Notes: generated by a model from the letters alone, not told the origin. Positions 1-9,580 are shown, counted from the stretch's first letter. The stretch is DNA of 56,435 nucleotides from Phyllobacterium sp. YR531 (GCF_000282595.1 NZ_AKIZ01000006.1:1-56435), one strand, 5' to 3'. Numbers and translations: made by a program.

Positions 1-695
1 GGACCTTTACGGAAATGGCGATTCGTCTCTAATCCGGCGATGGAACAGATTCTCCACAAAGACGCATAGAGGATATCACTGGCAAGAAGCCGCAGCTTCG
101 GCACCCTTGCCGGCCATCTTATTGAAGCGGTCTCCCCCAGTCGAAATCAATGATGACAAAGCGTAACCAGTGGCGTTTAGTTAGCGTTTAAGTCTGAGAA
201 GCCGTAGTTGGGGGTGTCCAATGCTCCCTCTATCTACGATAGTAAATCGTGCTTCCTGCACAGGGCGGGTTACCTGTTTCGGATCGAGAGAAACCTCTGC
301 GTTTCAAGAGTTCTTGCGTACAAGATTTATCATCATGGTGGCGCACAGACGTTTAAAATTATTGTGGGCGGCGGCCGAAGAATTCCCAAATATAAGGTGG
401 GGAAAGCGAGATATAGCACTTCTTGATTGTCCATAGATGCCTGCCTCAAATCAGGAAACGTGGCCAACTCGCTACGTCTGTTTGCAGCGTTGCTTTGGCA
501 CTGAGGTGCATACAGAGAGTAATGCAGCTTGTTCTCCAAGCGACGAGTTGAAACCACTTCTGATCGTGAAGCACTCATTTAGAGCAGATATTATCCTAGT
601 CCCCTGTCTCAAACATAAGCCGCGTAGAGCCGAGCTGCGAGCGGGATAAGTCAAAACGCTTCATCGATTGTGCAGCGTTTGACCCAAAGTATTTT
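1..695. other. No recognisable gene
   Basis: Only short overlapping open frames occur here, none with a good ribosome binding site or a recognisable domain. The stretch ends at the stop codon of the minus-strand hydrolase. It may hold decayed sequence, but I recognise nothing in it. Confidence 0.5.
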
Positions 696-1583
696 TTACC
701 TGAGAAAATCATTGATGAGTTTTGCAGCTTTTTCCGGCTGTTCCCAGAACATGTTGTGACCCGCCCCCTCGAAGATCTCATATCTTGCCGTGGGGTATGC
801 GACCTTCAACGTCTTCTGATGGCTGGCGTCGAAGAGCTGGTCCTGGTCCCCCCATAAGATCATAATGGGAGCTTTGATTAACTGCGAAACTTTTGAGAGA
901 TCTCCCAGGGATGTTCCCCACAACACTCCCTTCCACACGTGCATAGGCACCTTCGCGCTTTCTTCACGCTCCAGCTTGATGAAGGTTCCATCGACTGGGT
1001 TGGGATTCCAATACCAATCCATCATGAATTTACCGTTTTGATCGATGGGAGGCGTGAGCGGCATGATGTTATCCCAAAGCCAAGTACCCGGCCCGCCGCC
1101 TGTATTCACTGTCGAGGAAATCAGTACGATGTTGTCAACAGTGTTTGGATGTTGGGCAGAGAGGACTTGGGTGGTGATTGACCCCAGCGAGTGACCGACG
1201 ACATCAGCCTTCTCGATTTTCATTGCGTTGAGGAACAGATAAACGTCATTAGCCAGGTCCGTATAGGCGTAGCAGCACTCAGGCGCACTTGATTTGCCAT
1301 GCCCGCGCAGATCGATGGCGTAGATGTGGTGCCCGACGAGATAGGGGGTTAACAGCGACCAGCTGCGGCTGTTGTCGGTGTAGCCATGGATGAGTAGGAG
1401 CGGTTTTCCATTGGTATCTCCCATCTCTGAATAAGCAATCGTTATCCCGTTTGGTAGACTGACAGACTTCTTGGCCGCCGACCACTCTGACTGGGTCGGC
1501 ACTGCTATCTGGGCCGCCGACAATTGTACGGGAGAGGCCAGCAGCCCAAATGAGATTCCAGCGCTCATGAGATGATTCTTCAT
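696..1583 (-). CDS. Secreted alpha/beta-fold hydrolase
   Basis: The 295-residue protein has an alpha/beta hydrolase fold. An oxyanion-hole HG pair is at residues 66-67, the nucleophile elbow GHSLGS at 130-135 gives Ser132 as nucleophile, Asp246 (in WGDQD) is the acid and His276 (in GAGHNMFW) the base. The start at 1583 is chosen over an upstream ATG at 1757 because a GAGGGG ribosome site precedes it and the first ~24 residues form a signal peptide ending near SAA; export is inferred. The substrate cannot be told; esterase, lactonase or haloperoxidase-like enzymes share these motifs. It is transcribed divergently from a TetR regulator gene, and a palindrome overlaps its promoter, so repression by that TetR protein is likely. 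Confidence 0.85.
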   Translation of the reverse strand: MKNHLMSAGISFGLLASPVQLSAAQIAVPTQSEWSAAKKSVSLPNGITIAYSEMGDTNGKPLLLIHGYTDNSRSWSLLTPYLVGHHIYAIDLRGHGKSSAPECCYAYTDLANDVYLFLNAMKIEKADVVGHSLGSITTQVLSAQHPNTVDNIVLISSTVNTGGGPGTWLWDNIMPLTPPIDQNGKFMMDWYWNPNPVDGTFIKLEREESAKVPMHVWKGVLWGTSLGDLSKVSQLIKAPIMILWGDQDQLFDASHQKTLKVAYPTARYEIFEGAGHNMFWEQPEKAAKLINDFLR

Positions 1584-1606
1584 GTAATTTCCCCTCGCAA
1601 GTTGTT

Positions 1607-1669
1607 CTGTCCGTCCAGACATACTATTGACCACGTGGACAGTATTTTTACCACGGATCAAAATGTCAA
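1607..1669 (-). promoter_or_regulatory. Promoter and candidate TetR operator of the hydrolase
   Basis: On the minus strand TTGACA (1664-1669) and AATACT (1641-1646) are separated by exactly 17 nt, a good sigma70 promoter for the hydrolase. An inverted repeat CTGTCC (1607-1612) / GGACAG (1637-1642) overlaps the -10 and likely start site, and CCACGTGG (1631-1638) is itself palindromic. This arrangement fits repression by the divergent TetR protein; binding is inferred. Confidence 0.5.
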
Positions 1670-1692
1670 CGTGCATTTCAGAGGAGTACCGA

Positions 1693-2286
1693 ATGGCACT
1701 TGCCAAAATTCGTGATATCAGAAGACAGGAATTAAGGCGTGCAGCCGTGGTGGTCATGCAGCGCGAAGGGGTTCCCGGAACGACCTTGGAGAAAGTTGCG
1801 CAAGAGGCTGGAGCATCAAAAGGAATCGTCCTGCATTATTTCCGTAATAAGAAGCATCTGTTCGAAGAAGCGATGCGCGAAGCGAATTCTGACCTTCGTG
1901 AGCATGTTGTAAAGAAGCTGAACGCAGCAAACACCCCATTTGAACGTGTCTGGGCGGTCATTGAAGCGAACTTGGGAGAGCATATCTACAAGCCACCCCA
2001 AGGGCATGCATGGCTATCTCTCTGTGCTGAAGTTCCCCGCGAACCGCAGTTGGCACGCCTTCAGAAAGTTTTCCATTCCCGAATGCATTCAAACCTGATG
2101 TCGGGACTGCTTTTGCTGTTGCCCAAGCAGGAAGCCCAGGAGGCTGCGCTTTCAATCTCGGCATTAATTGATGGGCTATGGGTGAGACTGGGTATCGGCG
2201 ATCAAGCACTAAATTCGGCAATTGCTCTTAAATTGGCTCGTGACTTCTTAAAAGGGGCACTGCCTAATGAAACCTCTTTAACTTAA
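1693..2286 (+). CDS. TetR family transcriptional regulator (BetI-like)
   Basis: The 197-residue protein has a TetR N-terminal DNA-binding domain, with the helix-turn-helix at about residues 33-52 (TLEKVAQEAGASKGIVLHYF). The opening RRQELRRAA and the ASKGIVLHYF recognition helix resemble BetI-type members. The C-terminal ligand domain gives no clue to the effector. The start at 1693 has a GAGGAG ribosome site 6 nt upstream, so I prefer it to in-frame ATGs at 1627 and 1663. It is divergent from the hydrolase gene with about 110 bp between the starts, and it most likely represses that gene and possibly itself. Confidence 0.85.
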   Translation: MALAKIRDIRRQELRRAAVVVMQREGVPGTTLEKVAQEAGASKGIVLHYFRNKKHLFEEAMREANSDLREHVVKKLNAANTPFERVWAVIEANLGEHIYKPPQGHAWLSLCAEVPREPQLARLQKVFHSRMHSNLMSGLLLLLPKQEAQEAALSISALIDGLWVRLGIGDQALNSAIALKLARDFLKGALPNETSLT

Positions 2287-2552
2287 ATACGAAGGAATAA
2301 AGCTGCTTCGATCATGTTGAACAGCTCGGAGGACATGGCGTAAGCGATGTCGGTACTGCAGCCGCCCGGAGATCTCATCGGATCCTGTTTCAATTAGTTA
2401 CAATAACCGATGACTCTGCTTTGTTCATCCATGGAAGCTTAACGTAATCTTTCGCTTGTGCTAGGCCTGCTGGGTTGTAAAAGAGCGCTTCGCTGCTCAA
2501 TTTGCGTGACTGATAGGGACAAAATAGCTCTCTTACGAAAGTAACTCTACTT

Positions 2553-3140
2553 ATGAACAAGGCATCACCATTGCGAAAGCAGCAGCAACGCGGGTTGGAC
2601 AGTGCGCGTAAATTGTTGGAAGCTGCCACATTCCTTTTTGTTGAAAAAGGCTTCGATGAAACCACTATTGATGAGATCGTTTTACGCGCAGGTAGCGCCA
2701 AGGGAACATTCTATCATCACTATGAATCCAAAGCCGCGCTGCTCGTGGCGCTGCGCGAGAAAGTTATCGACCATTTCCAGGAACATATAGATCAAGCCTT
2801 ATCCAACTGCCCAGATGATGCTCTCGAACTTAAATTGGAAACTTGGGTGAGTGCAGCATGCGATGCCTACGCCCGCATCGGAACATTGCATGATATCGTA
2901 TTCGGAAACTGTGGTTCACGCTGGACTGTAAGCGATGAAATCTTCATGAAAGGCCTTGCGGCCCTCTTGGAAGAGGGCCACCGTAAAAAGATCTGGACTG
3001 CGGAGGTTCCTGATGTGACTGCTACCTACATCTTCAGAGGAATGCTTGGCATAATCGATGATTTAATCGTAACATCCAAGACGGTTACCACAGTCGGAGA
3101 AGAAATGTCTGTATTGGCGCGTCGTACCGTTGGACTGTAG
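2553..3140 (+). CDS. TetR family transcriptional regulator
   Basis: The protein has 195 residues. A TetR helix-turn-helix lies near residues 38-57 (TIDEIVLRAGSAKGTFYHHY), followed by a hydrophobic effector domain. The gene is convergent with the azoreductase gene, whose stop codon is only 30 bp away, and a perfect TetR-style palindrome sits in the azoreductase promoter. Control of the azoreductase is therefore the simplest guess, but the sequence does not prove it. The ribosome site before the ATG is weak. The 266 bp between the previous gene and this one holds no other gene. Confidence 0.8.
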   Translation: MNKASPLRKQQQRGLDSARKLLEAATFLFVEKGFDETTIDEIVLRAGSAKGTFYHHYESKAALLVALREKVIDHFQEHIDQALSNCPDDALELKLETWVSAACDAYARIGTLHDIVFGNCGSRWTVSDEIFMKGLAALLEEGHRKKIWTAEVPDVTATYIFRGMLGIIDDLIVTSKTVTTVGEEMSVLARRTVGL

Positions 3141-3170
3141 CAGTTTGACATTTTATTGTATATTTCCTGA

Positions 3171-3809
3171 TCAGAAGTTTTGGCCAGCTTTACTGGCGTT
3201 TTCCATGCTCAACTTTTTCGCCCGGTCCAACTCATCTCCCTGCAGAACGTCCGCCCAGTCCATCAGAACTAGTTGAAAGTCAGTGATGCCAAGGAATTCA
3301 AACTGCTTTCTCACATAACGCTCAGCCATCTCAAAAGGCTCCCATTTCCCTTCAGAATAGCCTCCTCCTCTGGACGAAATCAAAACGGCTTTCTTTCCTT
3401 TGCCTCCGAGCATTCCAACAGCACCGGTAGCCGTATAATAGAATGTCAAACCTTGGACATTTGCATAATCGAGATACGCGCTAAGAATTGCCGGAACCGT
3501 CAAGTTCCACATTGGTGCCGCGATAATATATCTGTCAGCCTCCACAAACTGTTTTGTATAGTGGACAAAGTCTATCTTTTCAGGATCCTTCGAAAACATC
3601 TGGTTTAGATTATCAAGATCAAGAAATCGAATATTCTCTTCGTAGAGATTTAGAGTAGAAATCTCGTCATATGGATTAACCGACTTATAGTTTTCAATGA
3701 AATTGTGCGCCATTTGAAGTGTAATGGAATTTTCCATCGGCTTCGGCGTAGAATTTATGAATAGAACTTTTTTCATAGACTTTTTATCAACGTCACTATT
3801 CTCAGACAT
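3171..3809 (-). CDS. azoR: FMN-dependent NADH-azoreductase / quinone reductase
   Basis: The protein has 212 residues with a flavodoxin-like fold of the AzoR/AcpD family. The first strand and phosphate loop is KVLFINSTPKP (residues 14-24), the FMN-binding segment APMWN is at 98-102, and a second flavin loop SRGGG follows near 146-150. Known members reduce quinones and azo dyes with NADH in the cytoplasm, usually as protection from electrophiles. The start at 3809 has an AGGAG ribosome site. It is convergent with a TetR gene and is preceded by a palindromic operator candidate. Family assignment is firm; the natural substrate is unknown. Confidence 0.8.
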   Translation of the reverse strand: MSENSDVDKKSMKKVLFINSTPKPMENSITLQMAHNFIENYKSVNPYDEISTLNLYEENIRFLDLDNLNQMFSKDPEKIDFVHYTKQFVEADRYIIAAPMWNLTVPAILSAYLDYANVQGLTFYYTATGAVGMLGGKGKKAVLISSRGGGYSEGKWEPFEMAERYVRKQFEFLGITDFQLVLMDWADVLQGDELDRAKKLSMENASKAGQNF

Positions 3810-3925
3810 TTGGACTCCTGATTGCTTATTACGCGTGCGTTGTCTCGTAGTATTTGAACCATGCGATCAAGTCCGAGCCTCGATGTATCGATCCCTTACG
3901 TTGTCTTGCCTGACCCTCATGCGGC

Positions 3926-3955
3926 ATTTTTCCGACTGTCAGTCGGTTTTGTCAA
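3926..3955 (-). promoter_or_regulatory. Azoreductase promoter with palindromic operator
   Basis: On the minus strand TTGACA (3950-3955) is followed after 18 nt by AAAAAT (3926-3931). The spacer holds CCGACTGTCAGTCGG (3932-3946), a perfect 7-bp-arm palindrome around one base, placed where a bound repressor would block polymerase. A TetR-type operator is inferred. Confidence 0.5.
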
Positions 3956-4218
3956 GACAGTTATAATGCTACAAAGCAAATTGCGCTTTCTCAGTTCTAA
4001 TATAGGGGCGTGATAGGAGGGCCGATCGGTGCAGTATCGGATGCCATTTGGAGTTTCGAGAGCTTTTCGTCTCAGGATTTTCAATGAGCTTTTGGGGAGG
4101 TAGGCCTGACTTGCCAAACGAGTACTTCAAGCAATTTAAGGGGTGCAAGCATCGATCCCAAGAGAAGCGCGGGCTTGCGAAAGACATGATGTGATTGTTG
4201 AAAACGAGGTCACTTCAG

Positions 4219-4734
4219 ATGCAAAGTGCGATAATGGGAGGCAGCAGTTTGAGAATTCCAGAAAAATTTCATGTCTTCGAAACAGACAACTGGTTCGTGA
4301 ACCACAGAATTAACTCAGCCTTGCCAGGTTATCTTATGGTCAGCCCAAAGATCTTTACCAATGAACTTTCCAAGCTATCGGATACCGCCCTCGCAGAACT
4401 TGGTCCATTGTTGGCAAAATTGCAGAATGTGCTCGAACATTTATTGGGAGCGCAACGCGTGTATATCGGTCGATATGGCCACACCGAGGGTCATATGATC
4501 CACTTTCACGTCATACCCATTTGCGCGTGGGTCGAAGCGCTTTTTTGGCATGACGATCGATACCGTCTTCTTGAGAGTTTCGCACAGGGACCCGGAGAAA
4601 CTGCAACGGACGGCGCCGAACTGACATTATTTGTTTGGCGAGAGTTTTGCGAGCGAACTATCCCACCACCTGTTGACGGTCCAACAGTTGAACAAACTAT
4701 CAATGTCTTAAGGGAAGGCATGCGCGTCGCTTGA
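4219..4734 (+). CDS. HIT-like (histidine triad) family protein
   Basis: The 171-residue protein resembles HIT-family nucleotide hydrolases/transferases: early strand FHVFETDNWFVNHRI, then PGYLMVSPK, and the HIT-like segment GHMIHFHVIP at 91-100. The canonical HxHxHxx signature would place histidines at 93, 95 and 97; here position 93 is Met, while the presumed nucleophile His95 and His97 are kept. It may hydrolyse a nucleoside phosphoramidate or dinucleotide, but that is family knowledge only. The start at 4219 (ribosome site GAGG) is preferred over a TTG at 4195; an ATG at 4234 is also possible. It stands alone between divergent and convergent neighbours. Confidence 0.65.
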   Translation: MQSAIMGGSSLRIPEKFHVFETDNWFVNHRINSALPGYLMVSPKIFTNELSKLSDTALAELGPLLAKLQNVLEHLLGAQRVYIGRYGHTEGHMIHFHVIPICAWVEALFWHDDRYRLLESFAQGPGETATDGAELTLFVWREFCERTIPPPVDGPTVEQTINVLREGMRVA

Positions 4735-4754
4735 CCGACGCGAATGCAGTCCGA

Positions 4755-5783
4755 TCAATGGCTACTGCGAAGGATCAACGTGGGTTGAAGAACGATGTGT
4801 TCGGCATTTACGCGGCCAGCTATCCGGCTGAGGATGGTATGTGCAGACGCTTTGCCCTGTTCCACACCGAGTTGATCTACACTCGTCAAATCAAAGAGCG
4901 AGAGTGAGGCAAGGGAGGAGTTATCGTATCCGATCACGGCGAGGTCCTCCGGAACGGATATTTTGGCGTTTCGCACCGCGTCGATCATCGGAATAGCATC
5001 AAGATCCGACCAACAAAAGATAGCGCGCGGGCGTTCGTCGCCTGAAACGAATTTCTTAAGAGTACGCACACGATCCTGTTGTTCACTGGGCATATAAATG
5101 ATGCGCGTGTATCGATTGAGGCCCAACCCTTCCATCGCGGCTTTGTAACCGATTTCTCGCATGGTTACGATGTTGGCATCATTCGTGTCAGGCTGAGGCA
5201 TGCTGAGCATGGAAATGTCTCGGTATCCACGCTTGGCAAGCGCGAAGACCGCGAGTTCTGCGCCCTTGGCGTCGTCGCAGTTTACCGTGTCAAATGATCC
5301 TGCTGACGGCTGATGATGACCGATGACCACCATTGGAATTTGCTGCGCGAAATGGTCGAGAACTTCATCTGGCAATCTCGGTGCAATGAGAATGACACCG
5401 TCCAGACGGAGATCGATCATGGATTCGATCATTCCCGATTCGAGCGGCTGCTTGTAGCGACCCATTGCCATCACAACTTTATACCCGCCACTCTCGGCCA
5501 CCGATGAGATGCCGCGGACGATTTCGGATACGAGGGGATTTTCGATGCCACCTAGAAGTACACCAAACGTAAAAGTCTTCCCACGCATGCCCCTTGCTGC
5601 AACCGAGGGGCGATAACCGAGCCGCGCGATCGAAGCTTCGACTTTTTGCCGCAGAGCGTCCGATACCCCATATGCATTGTTGAGGACTTTCGAAACAGCT
5701 GCTCGGGAAACACCAGCGTCGTCAGCAACGGCAGAGATTGTGGCTCGCTGTTTCAGTTTCTGTCTACTCATGTCGACCATCAT
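4755..5783 (-). CDS. LacI family transcriptional repressor
   Basis: The 342-residue protein has a LacI-type N-terminal helix-turn-helix and hinge (TISAVADDAGVSRAAVSKVL, about residues 15-34) followed by a periplasmic-binding-protein-like effector domain (FTFGVLLGGIENP onward). It is divergent from an alpha-L-rhamnosidase gene and a sugar ABC transporter, so it most likely senses a rhamnose-containing oligosaccharide or rhamnose and represses those genes. Starts at 5783 or 5771 are possible; neither has a clear ribosome site. A 14-bp perfect palindrome with the central CG typical of LacI operators lies in the intergenic region. Confidence 0.85.
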   Translation of the reverse strand: MMVDMSRQKLKQRATISAVADDAGVSRAAVSKVLNNAYGVSDALRQKVEASIARLGYRPSVAARGMRGKTFTFGVLLGGIENPLVSEIVRGISSVAESGGYKVVMAMGRYKQPLESGMIESMIDLRLDGVILIAPRLPDEVLDHFAQQIPMVVIGHHQPSAGSFDTVNCDDAKGAELAVFALAKRGYRDISMLSMPQPDTNDANIVTMREIGYKAAMEGLGLNRYTRIIYMPSEQQDRVRTLKKFVSGDERPRAIFCWSDLDAIPMIDAVRNAKISVPEDLAVIGYDNSSLASLSLFDLTSVDQLGVEQGKASAHTILSRIAGRVNAEHIVLQPTLILRSSH

Positions 5784-5839
5784 TACAATTATTTGATCGT
5801 AGAAAAAAAAATGTTGCGGTGCAAATGGTTTTGTAGAAT

Positions 5840-5853
5840 GATCTACGTAGATC
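5840..5853. promoter_or_regulatory. Candidate LacI operator between repressor and rhamnosidase
   Basis: GATCTACGTAGATC is a perfect 14-bp palindrome with CG at its centre. It lies 57 bp upstream of the LacI start and 60 bp upstream of the rhamnosidase start, suited to control both directions. Binding is inferred from position and symmetry. Confidence 0.55.
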
Positions 5854-5912
5854 GATACACACTATCGAGCTGCGACAGTGAAGACTGTCGCCCAAGGGAG
5901 GGCTCCATCGCT

Positions 5913-8261
5913 ATGTCCATTTTAAAGGAGCGCTCTCCTTGCGCTCAAGCGCGCCCGATCGCGCGTCAGTTTTCAGCGAGCATGATTTCCCCACGCTGCG
6001 ATCAGGGGCAGGGGACGCAGGCTTCTTTCGTTGCGAAGGAGTTCCATTTATATGCGGTTGGAAGATCCGCGCAGCTCTTCATATCTGCTCTGGGTCTTTA
6101 CCGCGCTTTTGTGAACGGAGAACGTGTGGGGTCCGACCTCCTCACTCCAGGATGGACCTGTTATGATCATCGAATAGCGTATCAGGTGTACGACATCGGG
6201 TCGCTGCTGAAGGTTGGCCGAAATCGCGTTGAGATCTGGCTCGCGGATGGTTGGTTCAGAAGCCAGATGATGTGGGTCGAAAAGCCCATCTTCAATTGCT
6301 GGGGTGATCGGATCGGCGCGATTGCAGAGATCTCAATTGACGGTAAGACAATTGTTCAGACGGACTCTGACTGGGTCTCAGGGCTCTTGCCTGTCCTGAA
6401 GTCTGGAATCTATTGGGGCGAAGATTATGATGCTCGAGTCCATCCCGTCGATAGCGGTGGCGTCGACCTGATCGAATTTGATCGGGGATTGCTGGTCGCT
6501 CACGAGGCTGGCCCGGTCAAGGAGTTAGCACCGCTCCTGCCGATAAGGCGCTGGCACGACGATATCGCGCGGGAGATTGTTGATTTCGGCCAAAACGCGG
6601 CCGGATATGTGCGTTTCACAGTCGAGGGCGAGCAAGGTGCCTCGATTGTGGTCGAACACTCGGAGGTCTTGGGTCCGAACGATGTCTTCGACAATCGCAA
6701 CTATCGCTCAGCACGGGCAAAAGTAAGCTACGTCCTGAGCGGTAAGGGGGCAGAGACGTTCGCGCCGATGTTCACTTTCATGGGTTTCCGATACGCGCGC
6801 ATAAGCGTCGCCGGAAAAGCTAAGCTCAAATGCATCGAGATGGTTCCGATTTCGTCCTTGCCGGAGACCGCCGGGGGCGTCAGCACTAAGCTTGATGTCG
6901 TCAATCGTCTCGTGCTGAATACTATATGGTCTCAGCGGGCGAATTTCATCGAAATCCCGACCGACTGTCCGCAACGCGACGAGCGCATGGGGTGGACTGG
7001 AGATGCGCAGGTCTTTGCCAACACCGCATGCTGGCTCGCAGACTGCCAGGGCTTTTTTCGGAAATATCTTCGCGATGTCATGGCGGATCAACGGTCAAAT
7101 GGAGCAATCGCGCATTTTTCACCTGATCCCACGAGGCTTCATCCCATACCGGGGCGGGGCGACTGGTCTGGCTCGACCGGCTGGGGTGATTGTATCACGG
7201 TAATTCCGTGGCAACTCTATCGCCATTATGGCGACGAACAGGTGCTGCGCGAAACCTTCCCCGCGATGGTCCGATGGCTCGACTATCTCTGGAGCATCTC
7301 AAACGGCCCAATCATTCGCCCGACAGCGGTTTGGGGCGGCCAGGGTTTCACGTTCGGAGATTGGCTTCAGCCGCTCGGTGACAATCGAAAGCCGCGTCCC
7401 ACGATCAGTGATGACTGCGCCGCAACTCTCTATCATTTTATCTCGACGGACCTGGCTGCCAAAATCGCGGACGTGATCGGACAGCATGATGAAGCGGAAC
7501 GTCTTGGAGCTCGTGCCACGACGATAAGGGGAGCCTTTCAATCTGAGTACTTCTCCGCGTCGGGCCGTATTGCTCACAACGATATGACGTCCTGGGCCCT
7601 GGCGTTCGAATACGGCCTCGTCCCTTTAGAACACATAGCCGCGGGCAAGGAATACTTCCGTAAGACCGTGGAAGACGCTGGCGGGGTGATCGGGACCGGT
7701 TTCATCGGAACGCCGGCGCTTTTGCCCGCTCTCACCAAGTTGGGGATGGGGGATCTGGCGGAGAAATTGTTCTTGAACCGCCGTGTCCCCGGTTGGCTCT
7801 ATCAAGTGGAACGCGGCGCGACGTCGATCTGGGAGCGCTGGGATTCGATCGGTGCGGACGGAACGATCTACTCGCCTGAAATGAATAGCTACAACCACTA
7901 CGCCTATGGCGCCGTCTGCCAGTGGTTGTTCGAGCAGGTAGGCGGTATCCAGCCGTCATCGGACCATCCGGGTTTCGAGGAGGTGATCATCGATCCTTTC
8001 GTAATGCCGGCGCTCGGTCCGTTCTCAATATGGCATGATTGCCGGTTTGGCCGGATCGAAGCCAAGTGGTCTGTCGAAGGGGGAAGGGTTCGATATGATC
8101 TTCGCCTGCCCGACGGAACACGCGGACGCTTTGTGAAAAGCCGCCAGCGAATGGACGTGGTTATCAATGGGAGGCGAACTGAACTCGAGCGGGAAGGACT
8201 GCTTCTTAACGCGGGAGATCACCGGATCGAGTTTTCGGTTCACGAAAACGCACTCGTCTGA
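5913..8261 (+). CDS. GH78 family alpha-L-rhamnosidase
   Basis: The 782-residue enzyme would release terminal alpha-L-rhamnose from glycosides. The glycoside hydrolase family 78 signature is clear: CPQRDER at 352-358, with Glu357 in the position of the general acid, followed by MGWTGDAQVF; IWERW at 639-643 gives Glu641 as the likely general base in the (alpha/alpha)6 barrel. The N-terminal part (residues ~30-330) holds the beta-sandwich domains of the family. No signal peptide is visible, so it probably acts in the cytoplasm on imported glycosides. The start at 5913 follows a GGGAGG ribosome site. It is first in a likely operon with the ABC importer 35 bp downstream. Confidence 0.9.
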   Translation: MSILKERSPCAQARPIARQFSASMISPRCDQGQGTQASFVAKEFHLYAVGRSAQLFISALGLYRAFVNGERVGSDLLTPGWTCYDHRIAYQVYDIGSLLKVGRNRVEIWLADGWFRSQMMWVEKPIFNCWGDRIGAIAEISIDGKTIVQTDSDWVSGLLPVLKSGIYWGEDYDARVHPVDSGGVDLIEFDRGLLVAHEAGPVKELAPLLPIRRWHDDIAREIVDFGQNAAGYVRFTVEGEQGASIVVEHSEVLGPNDVFDNRNYRSARAKVSYVLSGKGAETFAPMFTFMGFRYARISVAGKAKLKCIEMVPISSLPETAGGVSTKLDVVNRLVLNTIWSQRANFIEIPTDCPQRDERMGWTGDAQVFANTACWLADCQGFFRKYLRDVMADQRSNGAIAHFSPDPTRLHPIPGRGDWSGSTGWGDCITVIPWQLYRHYGDEQVLRETFPAMVRWLDYLWSISNGPIIRPTAVWGGQGFTFGDWLQPLGDNRKPRPTISDDCAATLYHFISTDLAAKIADVIGQHDEAERLGARATTIRGAFQSEYFSASGRIAHNDMTSWALAFEYGLVPLEHIAAGKEYFRKTVEDAGGVIGTGFIGTPALLPALTKLGMGDLAEKLFLNRRVPGWLYQVERGATSIWERWDSIGADGTIYSPEMNSYNHYAYGAVCQWLFEQVGGIQPSSDHPGFEEVIIDPFVMPALGPFSIWHDCRFGRIEAKWSVEGGRVRYDLRLPDGTRGRFVKSRQRMDVVINGRRTELEREGLLLNAGDHRIEFSVHENALV

Positions 8262-8296
8262 AAGCACGATTTCAAACCACTAAGAGGAGGATGACA

Positions 8297-9568
8297 ATGA
8301 ACAGGATGATTTTCGGGGCATTCGCAGGCGTGGGTCTGCTGCTGGCTCCAACCGCAAACGCGGCCACACTCACCGTACTCGTTGATTCCAATACGGAATC
8401 CGTCAACGCCATGCAGGCCTTGACGGAAGCCTATTCTCAGGCGCATCCGGATGTCACGTTTGATTTGGAGACCCGTCCAGGAGGAAGTGAAGGCGACAAC
8501 ATCATCAAGACCCGCCTAGCGATCGGAGAGATGGCGGACATCTTCAACTACAATGCCGGTTCGCTCTTCCTGAATCTGAAGCCGATTCAGACCCTTGCCG
8601 ATCTGAGTGACCTCCCGTCGCAGTCAACCATCAAACCCGTCTTCAAGCCCGGCGTTACCAGCGTCGACGGCAAGGTAAGAGGTGTCCCATTCGGCGCCGC
8701 TCGTGGCGGCGGCATCTTCTACAATAAGAAAATTTATGCGGATATTGGACTGCAAGTGCCTGTAACCTGGCAACAGTTCATGGAGAACAACAAGAAAATC
8801 AAAGAAGCGGGTTTCGTCCCTGTGGTGCAGACCTACGGGACGTCATGGACGTCGCAGGTGCTCTTTCTTGGTGACTTCTTCAATATTCAGGCCAAACAGC
8901 CCGATTTCGCGAAGCTCTATACCGAAAATAAGGCCAAGTACGCCACCGATCCAGTAGCCTTTAGAAGTTTTGAGAAGCTCGAGGAGATCGCAAAGGCCGA
9001 TTATCTCAACAAGGACTACGGCGCGGCGACGATCGACGACGGTCTGCGGATGATCGCTGACGCCAAGGGAGCCCATTACCCGATGCTCTCGCATGGCATC
9101 CGGGCACTGTTGAAAGATGATCCGAAAGCGGCTGAATCAATCGGTTACTTCGCCGTTCCCGGAGACGACGATGAGCACAACGGTCTAACAGCTTGGCTTC
9201 CGCCCGCGCTTTATGTTCCGGCCGCCAGTCCCAACTTGGAGGCTGCGAAACAATTCGTAGATTGGGCGGCGAGCGTCAATGGCTGCGAAACAATGATCAA
9301 AGCGATCGGCGCATCGGGACCATACATGATCGATGGATGCGCTCTTCCCACAAATCTTCCGTCTCCAGTCGCGGACATGATCCCCTACTTCCAGACCGAG
9401 GGGCGGACGGCACCCGCGCTCGAATTTCTTTCGCCGGTGAAGGGGCCGGCACTTGAGCAGATCACCGTCGAGATCGGTTCGGGCATCAAGACCGCAAAGC
9501 AGGGCGCAGCACTCTACGATGCGGATGTGGGAAAACAGGCAAAACAGCTCGGCCTTCCCAACTGGTAA
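8297..9568 (+). CDS. Sugar ABC transporter substrate-binding protein
   Basis: This 423-residue periplasmic protein is of the SBP family 1 (MalE/UgpB-like) kind. A signal peptide spans roughly residues 1-20, cleaved after ANA, followed by TLTVLVDSNTES. Internal features such as VDGKVRGVPFGAARGGGIFYNK are typical of the family. The ATG at 8297 is preferred over 8291 because the AGGAGG ribosome site (8285-8290) would touch the earlier one. With the two permeases and ATPase that follow it forms a complete CUT1-type importer; the neighbouring rhamnosidase suggests a rhamnosylated oligosaccharide as cargo, an inference from context. Confidence 0.9.
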   Translation: MNRMIFGAFAGVGLLLAPTANAATLTVLVDSNTESVNAMQALTEAYSQAHPDVTFDLETRPGGSEGDNIIKTRLAIGEMADIFNYNAGSLFLNLKPIQTLADLSDLPSQSTIKPVFKPGVTSVDGKVRGVPFGAARGGGIFYNKKIYADIGLQVPVTWQQFMENNKKIKEAGFVPVVQTYGTSWTSQVLFLGDFFNIQAKQPDFAKLYTENKAKYATDPVAFRSFEKLEEIAKADYLNKDYGAATIDDGLRMIADAKGAHYPMLSHGIRALLKDDPKAAESIGYFAVPGDDDEHNGLTAWLPPALYVPAASPNLEAAKQFVDWAASVNGCETMIKAIGASGPYMIDGCALPTNLPSPVADMIPYFQTEGRTAPALEFLSPVKGPALEQITVEIGSGIKTAKQGAALYDADVGKQAKQLGLPNW

Positions 9569-9580
9569 GCACTGATCCGA

